A stretch of DNA of 60,725 nucleotides. It comes from JAHFUI01 sp041485905 (GTDB lineage: Bacteria > Acidobacteriota > Vicinamibacteria > Vicinamibacterales > CAVVIG01). How positions within the stretch are numbered: position 1 is the stretch's first letter; each line of letters begins with the position of its first letter. Positions 57,201 through 60,725 of the stretch are shown in pieces. A model generated the notes under the pieces. That model saw only the letters and a program-made list of their open reading frames with translations, was not told the origin of the DNA and made no database searches. Location of the stretch: the NCBI GenBank assembly GCA_041485905.1, contig JBGPKK010000005.1, positions 1 to 60,725 on the forward strand, given 5' to 3'. A program made the translations under genes and the position numbers.

Positions 57201-58510
57201 AGGCCTTCTTTCGCAGCGACCTCCGCGGATCGGGCCACGCCGAGCTGACGGCGGCGATCAGCGGTCCGCTTCGCGAGCCGGTGTTTTCCGGCCGCGCCAC
57301 GATCACCGATGGACGCATCCGCCACTTTTCCCTGCCGCACTCCCTCGACGCGATCAACGGCGTCATCCAGTTCGATGCCAACGGCATCCGTCTCGACGAG
57401 CTGACGGCGACCATGGGCGGGGGCCCTGTGCAGTTCGGTGGCCGGATCGGCTTCGAGGGCTACGGGCCGGGCGAGTTGAACGTCACGGTGCGCGGCAGCG
57501 ACGTGCAACTGCGATATCCCGAAGGGGTGCGATCGGTGATCGACGCCGATCTCGCCGTTCGCGGGAATTTCAAAGCGCCGACGATCGGCGGCACGGTCAC
57601 CGTGAAAAGCGCCGTGTACACGAAGCGGATTGACGCCCCGGAAACACTCCTGGATTTCGCGTTCCGCCGCTCTGCGGACGTGAGTGCCGGCGCGGTCGAC
57701 GTGCCGACGGCCGCGGCGACGATCCCGCTGAGATTCGACCTGCGGATCGTGGTGCCGTCGACGCTGCGCATCGACAACAACCTCGCCCGCGGCGTCGCCA
57801 GCGCGGATCTCACGCTGCGGGGGACCTACGATCGGCCGGTCTGGTTTGGCCACGCGCAGGTGGAGCGCGGCGAGCTGACGTATAAAGGCAAACGGTATCG
57901 CGTGACGAGAGGGACGATCGATTTCACCAACCCGACGCGCGTGGAACCGTTCTTCGACATCGAGGCCGAAACCAACGTGCGCGTCGCCGGCCAGAATTAT
58001 CGCCTCACCGCGGGTGTGACCGGGGCGACAGAGAAGAAGCTCGTGCCCTCGCTCAGCTCCGATCCGCCGCTGCCGGCGGCCGACATCCTCGCGCTGCTCT
58101 TCAGCGATGTTCGCCGGACCGGGGATGTCGAGCTGCGCACGTTGAACCCGACCCAGCGGCAAGCGGATCTGATCTCGGCCAACGCCGCGGAGACCATCGC
58201 CAAGCCGATCGCGGATGCCGGCAAGGTCGTGCAGCGGGCCGTCGGCGTCGACACGTTTCAGCTCACGCCGTTCCTGACCGATGTGAACAGCACGCAGGCC
58301 TCGCGGCTCAATCCCACGGCGCGGCTGACCATCGGCAAGCGCATCTCGGACCGCGTCTATCTGACGTTCTCGCGAAGCCTGGCCTCGTCGATCAACGATC
58401 AGATCATCCTGCTGGAATACGACGCCAACGAGCGGATGTCGTGGATGCTGTCGCGCAACGAGGATCAGCAGACCTACGCGCTTGAGTTCCGCGTGAGGCA
58501 TGCGTTCTGA
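54278..58510 (+). CDS. tamB: Large AsmA/TamB-like translocation or lipid-transport protein
   Basis: 1410 residues. The N-terminal anchor (YVRITLGVAAAILAVFLVTL) is followed by an AsmA-like start (RPIHIGRLSVRLLTGHILVE, LRPTDRPFFTANRLEVTLDW) and long stretches of beta-strand repeats typical of periplasmic bridge proteins. The C-terminal DUF490-type end has LPAADILALLFSDVRRTGDV, RLTIGKRISDRVYLTFSRSL and a terminal Phe. Such proteins move phospholipid or assemble outer-membrane proteins. In-frame repeat insert about residues 445-477. GTG 54278 overlaps the stop of the biotin-carrier gene; the stop overlaps the next start. Confidence 0.88.
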   Translation: MNLYTWLRHHAAYRYVRITLGVAAAILAVFLVTLITVDLGRVSVPFLETDASGSFRFCARCRINLQQYAETLGRNTWKRPIHIGRLSVRLLTGHILVENFSIEGLRPTDRPFFTANRLEVTLDWTTLMRREVTITSVDMTDWQMLAEKWENRNSFPKFTNDDQQQDQGPKRFTTTLKYLRAWRGQFAYEDHEAPWSIVARNLEINIGNLPSYHGTATFSGGTVAIQNDVPFGASMKARFTLDGGRVHLERVDFETDGAKTTATGDVDLGHWPEQRYQFKSRVQFPRMRQIFFKDERWELAGDGDFTGTFHLFKGGHDLAGTFASATIGVNEYRFPELYGSLHWTRTALDITNAGAKLFGGDGRFTYSMQPLGSMVRPTARFEASFDGVDVPSFTDFEQLKGLRFAGTAAADHVVLEWPLGRFDQHRGSGHLFVTPPAGTQPMTAARPSTGSGRPEALEGRAADPSTSSGSSRAQSRDDRSRALREWGPFAPIPLPRHLPVAGELTYRFDPGQVYIEPSRFATEHTDVTFQGSTAWGDRSLLAFHVTSSDWQESDQVLAGLMTDFGAATSPVTFGGRGEFDGTMTGPFRKPRVEGEFSGEDLRGFDTVWGAGEAHILVDNGYVRVTDGIVKQNDSDMRFDGLFSLGFPRDDGGEEINARIRVVRRDVDSLRHAFGIDDYPVSGLLSGEFHLTGEYLRPVGFGGMTLEKLVAYGEPFDAATASLRFDGLGVRLDDLRVDKAGGTITGAAFIGWDATYSFNVDGRRIPVEKISKLAYARARLSGIAELSASGSGTFDQPRNDYKFRVNDLFIGEEGVGQVTGSLVLRGAALGGEIDAASPRLAITATGQVAMTARAESDITVRFHDMSLDPYVRPFVPRLSPFTTAVASGSMRIAGRLTDIDHLVVDGRIDSLDMRLFDYALKNAAPIRISLDDRVVTLEGLELIGEDTRLRVAGTIGLGDERIALQAQGDANLGILQAFFRSDLRGSGHAELTAAISGPLREPVFSGRATITDGRIRHFSLPHSLDAINGVIQFDANGIRLDELTATMGGGPVQFGGRIGFEGYGPGELNVTVRGSDVQLRYPEGVRSVIDADLAVRGNFKAPTIGGTVTVKSAVYTKRIDAPETLLDFAFRRSADVSAGAVDVPTAAATIPLRFDLRIVVPSTLRIDNNLARGVASADLTLRGTYDRPVWFGHAQVERGELTYKGKRYRVTRGTIDFTNPTRVEPFFDIEAETNVRVAGQNYRLTAGVTGATEKKLVPSLSSDPPLPAADILALLFSDVRRTGDVELRTLNPTQRQADLISANAAETIAKPIADAGKVVQRAVGVDTFQLTPFLTDVNSTQASRLNPTARLTIGKRISDRVYLTFSRSLASSINDQIILLEYDANERMSWMLSRNEDQQTYALEFRVRHAF
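55613..55709. repeat. CTTCGACAAGCTCAGG palindromes inside the tamB-like gene
   Basis: CCTTCGACAGGCTCAGGAC (from 55616) and CCTGAGGCTCTCGAAGGG form an inverted pair, followed by CCCTTCGACAAGCTCAGGG (from 55667) and a degenerate partner. They are translated as PSTGSGRPEALEGR and DPSTSSGSSRAQSRD. Same family as 4523-4558. Confidence 0.88.
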
Positions 58511-60725
58511 TGCGAGGTGCTTCGATTCAGACGACGCGAAGGTTTCCGAGGTACCCGGAATACGTCTGCCACAGAGGCACAAAGTCACGGAGACGTGAGC
58601 GGCGGCCGACGCTTCGTCGGCGCCCCGTCGCTCTGGCGATATTCCTCTGCGCCCTCTGCGCGCTCGACGCGCAGGCGGCCGTCGACGACTACCTCGGCAA
58701 GCCGATCGCCTCCGTCCGTCTCGTCGTCGAAGGACGCGAGACGACGGACGTGGCGATCGCGCGGGTGATCGAAACCCGCGTCGGCGAGCCGCTCGCGATG
58801 CCGGCGGTCCGCGAGACCATCACGCATCTGTACAGTCTGGGCCGCTTCGACGATGTGCGGGTTGATGCCTCGTCTGTCGACGCCGTCCACGTCGCGCTTC
58901 GCTACGAGCTCAGTCCCATTCATCCGGTGACGAGCATCAGGTTCGCCGGCGGGCTCACCACTCCCGGTATCGACACCGGACAGTTGCGCAGAGCGGTCGT
59001 CGATCGCTTTGGCACGTCGCCGCCGGTCGCGCGCGCCGCCGATGCCGCGCAGGTGGTCAGCGAGGTCTTGCGTGAACGCGGGTACCTGTCGGCCGACGTC
59101 AAGCCGCGTATCGACATCGCCCACGACCCGGATCGGGCGACGCTGGTCTTCACGATTGCGCCCGGCCCGCGCACGTCCATCGGCGCCATCGACATCGTGG
59201 GCACGCCGACCGTGCCGCGTCAGGCTCTGCTCGATCGTCTCGGGCTCGGGCCTGGGGTTCCGTACCAGCGCGACGCGCTCAACGCCCGCATCGACAAATA
59301 CATCGCGGAGCGCCGCAAGGCCGGGTACTACGAAGCAAAGGTGACGGCGACCCCCGCGTTCGCCGACGGTGGGCGCGTGGCGAATCTGACGCTCACCCTG
59401 ATGCCCGGACCGCACGTCCGCGTGGCGTTTGCCGGCGATCGGCTGCCGTCCGACAAGCGCGACGAGCTGGTTCAGATTGAGCGCGAAGGATCGATCGACG
59501 AGGATCTGCTCGAGGATTCGACGAATCGCATCGAGGACTCTCTGCGCGCGCAGGGCTACCGTGACGCGAAAGCGCCGCATGCGCGCCAGGAGTCGGGCGG
59601 CGAGCTGCTGATCACCTTTACGGTCGCGCGCGGACTGCAGTACCGCGTCGATCGCGTGCAGATTTCCGGCAACCCGTCGGTCCCGTTGTCGGATTTCGAA
59701 GCGGCGCTGCGGCTGCACGACGGCGATCCGTTTGCCGAGTCGAAGCTCGACGCCGATCGGTCGACCATCCAGGAGGTGTACCGTCGCCGCGGGTTCGCCG
59801 CTGCGAAGACGCAGGCGGCCGAGGAGCCCCAGCCAGCCGCGGCGGGCGCGGCGTTCATCCCGCTCGATGTGCGCATCGTTGTCAACGAAGGGCCGCGAAC
59901 CGTGGTGACTGCTGTGCGCATTCAGGGCAACGCCTCGGTCCTGGAGGCGATCTTGAGGGACGGTCTGGGCCTGCAGCCCGGGCGGCCGTACCTCGACACG
60001 CAGCTGGTGACGGATCGCGACCTGATTCGCCAGCAATACCTCAATCGGGGATACGCCAACGCGACGGTCGACGCGAGACCGAATTTCAGCGCAGACCGCA
60101 GCCGCGCCGAGCCGCTGTTCACCGTCGACGAGGGTCCGCAGATATTCGTCGACCACGTGTTGATCGTCGGCAACGTGCGGACGAGCACAGAGACCATCGA
60201 TCGCGAACTGCAAATCAAGCCGGGCGACGTGCTGAGCGAGGCCGCCACGATCGAGAGCCGCCGCCGGCTGCTGACGCTGGGCCTCTTCCGCCGGGTGCAG
60301 ATCACGGTGCTCGGCCACGGCGACGACGCGAAGCGCGATCTGATCGTGACCGTCGAGGACGCGCCGGCGACGACCGTCGTGCTCGGCGGCGGCATGGAGG
60401 CCGGGCTGCGAGTTGTCCGGACGACTGAGGCGGGCAGCGCGGCGTCGGAGCGGCTCGAGTTCGCGCCGCGCGGATCGTTCGAGATCGCGCGCCGGAATCT
60501 GTTCGGGAAGAACCGCTCGGTGAGTCTCTTCACCAGCGTCAGCGTGCATCTGCAGCCTTCGCAGAACTCGGAGGTGTTTACCGATACGGGCAGCACGAGG
60601 AGCGACGCGTTTGCCTTCCCCGAATATCGCGTACTCGGGACGTATCGCGAACCAAAGCTCTTCAACACTGGCGCCGACGCCTTCATCACCGGCACCTTCG
60701 TGCAGCAGGTCCGCTCGAGCTTCAA
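58510..60725 (+). CDS. POTRA-rich outer-membrane assembly protein (BamA/TamA-like), 3' truncated
   Basis: The frame is open from ATG 58510 to the window end, at least 738 residues. A basic N-terminal stretch of about 45 residues leads to a hydrophobic core VALAIFLCALCALDAQA (signal peptide). Repeated POTRA domains follow, each starting near SVRLVVEGRE, PVTSIRFAGG, SIGAIDIVGT, VRVAFAGDR, YRVDRVQISGN, VTAVRIQGNAS and VDHVLIVGNVRTS; the barrel begins near EFAPRGSFEIARRNLFGKNR. The TGATG overlap with the preceding gene couples the two: together they resemble TamA/TamB. The hydrophobic core is encoded by a common intergenic repeat. Confidence 0.88.
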   Translation, partial: MRGASIQTTRRFPRYPEYVCHRGTKSRRRERRPTLRRRPVALAIFLCALCALDAQAAVDDYLGKPIASVRLVVEGRETTDVAIARVIETRVGEPLAMPAVRETITHLYSLGRFDDVRVDASSVDAVHVALRYELSPIHPVTSIRFAGGLTTPGIDTGQLRRAVVDRFGTSPPVARAADAAQVVSEVLRERGYLSADVKPRIDIAHDPDRATLVFTIAPGPRTSIGAIDIVGTPTVPRQALLDRLGLGPGVPYQRDALNARIDKYIAERRKAGYYEAKVTATPAFADGGRVANLTLTLMPGPHVRVAFAGDRLPSDKRDELVQIEREGSIDEDLLEDSTNRIEDSLRAQGYRDAKAPHARQESGGELLITFTVARGLQYRVDRVQISGNPSVPLSDFEAALRLHDGDPFAESKLDADRSTIQEVYRRRGFAAAKTQAAEEPQPAAAGAAFIPLDVRIVVNEGPRTVVTAVRIQGNASVLEAILRDGLGLQPGRPYLDTQLVTDRDLIRQQYLNRGYANATVDARPNFSADRSRAEPLFTVDEGPQIFVDHVLIVGNVRTSTETIDRELQIKPGDVLSEAATIESRRRLLTLGLFRRVQITVLGHGDDAKRDLIVTVEDAPATTVVLGGGMEAGLRVVRTTEAGSAASERLEFAPRGSFEIARRNLFGKNRSVSLFTSVSVHLQPSQNSEVFTDTGSTRSDAFAFPEYRVLGTYREPKLFNTGADAFITGTFVQQVRSSF
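58569..58660. repeat. CACAGAGGCACAAAG-type repeat in the signal-peptide region
   Basis: CCACAGAGGCACAAAGTCACGG (58569-58590, of which 20 bases are shown as a unit) and TTCCTCTGCGCCCTCTGCG (58642-58660) are loosely inverted versions of each other. The second encodes FLCALCA. Confidence 0.6.

Noticed and set aside
58517..58768. 83-codon plus-strand frame at the start of the POTRA gene
   Set aside because: It is in a different frame from the POTRA protein, which is continuous from 58510 to the end of the window.

Overview
The window is GC-rich, densely coded bacterial chromosome from a Gram-negative organism: it carries lpxC, an AsmA/TamB-type protein, a BamA/TamA-type POTRA protein and many lipoproteins. 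Gene content, a carboxypeptidase-regulatory-domain protein at the left edge and abundant short palindromes (including a palindrome that encodes VRL(E/Q)P inside proteins) point to Acidobacteriota, probably near Vicinamibacteria. That placement is inference from recall. No rRNA, tRNA, CRISPR array, transposase or prophage was recognised.

Layout. 1-9.4 kb: a 5'-truncated carboxypeptidase-regulatory-like protein, a monofunctional transglycosylase, a lipid-anchored MsrA, a putative zincin, a broken lipoprotein gene, an NlpC/P60 lipoprotein, an HNH nuclease, a TIG/NHL protein, an amino-acid permease, YceI and a secreted metallo-beta-lactamase-fold protein. 9.4-14.7 kb: a decayed Ser/Thr kinase gene, uvrA, lpxC and a small secreted protein. 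14.8-17.4 kb (minus): an ECF sigma factor, a STAS protein, a coiled-coil protein and a radical-SAM/SPASM protein with an odd cysteine motif, packed like an operon. 17.5-23.1 kb: lysA and tmk, then the classical rplU-rpmA-obgE-nadD-rsfS-comF run on the minus strand. 23.2-25.8 kb: small membrane proteins (one decayed), a lipoprotein and a TPR protein. 26-32 kb: dprA-topA-trmFO-xerC. 32-42 kb: regulation, with an NtrBC-like pair, an ABC-F ATPase, an HTH-REC fusion next to a GAF/PAS kinase, and an ECF sigma/anti-sigma/effector trio. 42-45.3 kb: a lipoprotein, a second permease, a 4-TM protein and a PEGA-domain protein. 45.4-49.3 kb: hslVU, an Fn3-type lipoprotein and a small transaldolase. 49.4-54.3 kb: a biotin-dependent acyl-CoA carboxylase (carboxyltransferase, biotin carboxylase, biotin carrier) interrupted by a HigBA-type toxin-antitoxin pair. 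54.3 kb to the end: a giant AsmA/TamB-like protein translationally coupled to a POTRA outer-membrane protein that runs off the window.

The most unusual signal is the repeats. At least four palindromic families sit between genes and also inside conserved ORFs (uvrA, nadD, trmFO, ABC-F, tamB) in frame, at linkers or between conserved blocks. Many intergenic gaps are filled by hairpins made of short reiterated words, each gap with its own word. The second most interesting item is the sigma/STAS/coiled-coil/radical-SAM operon.
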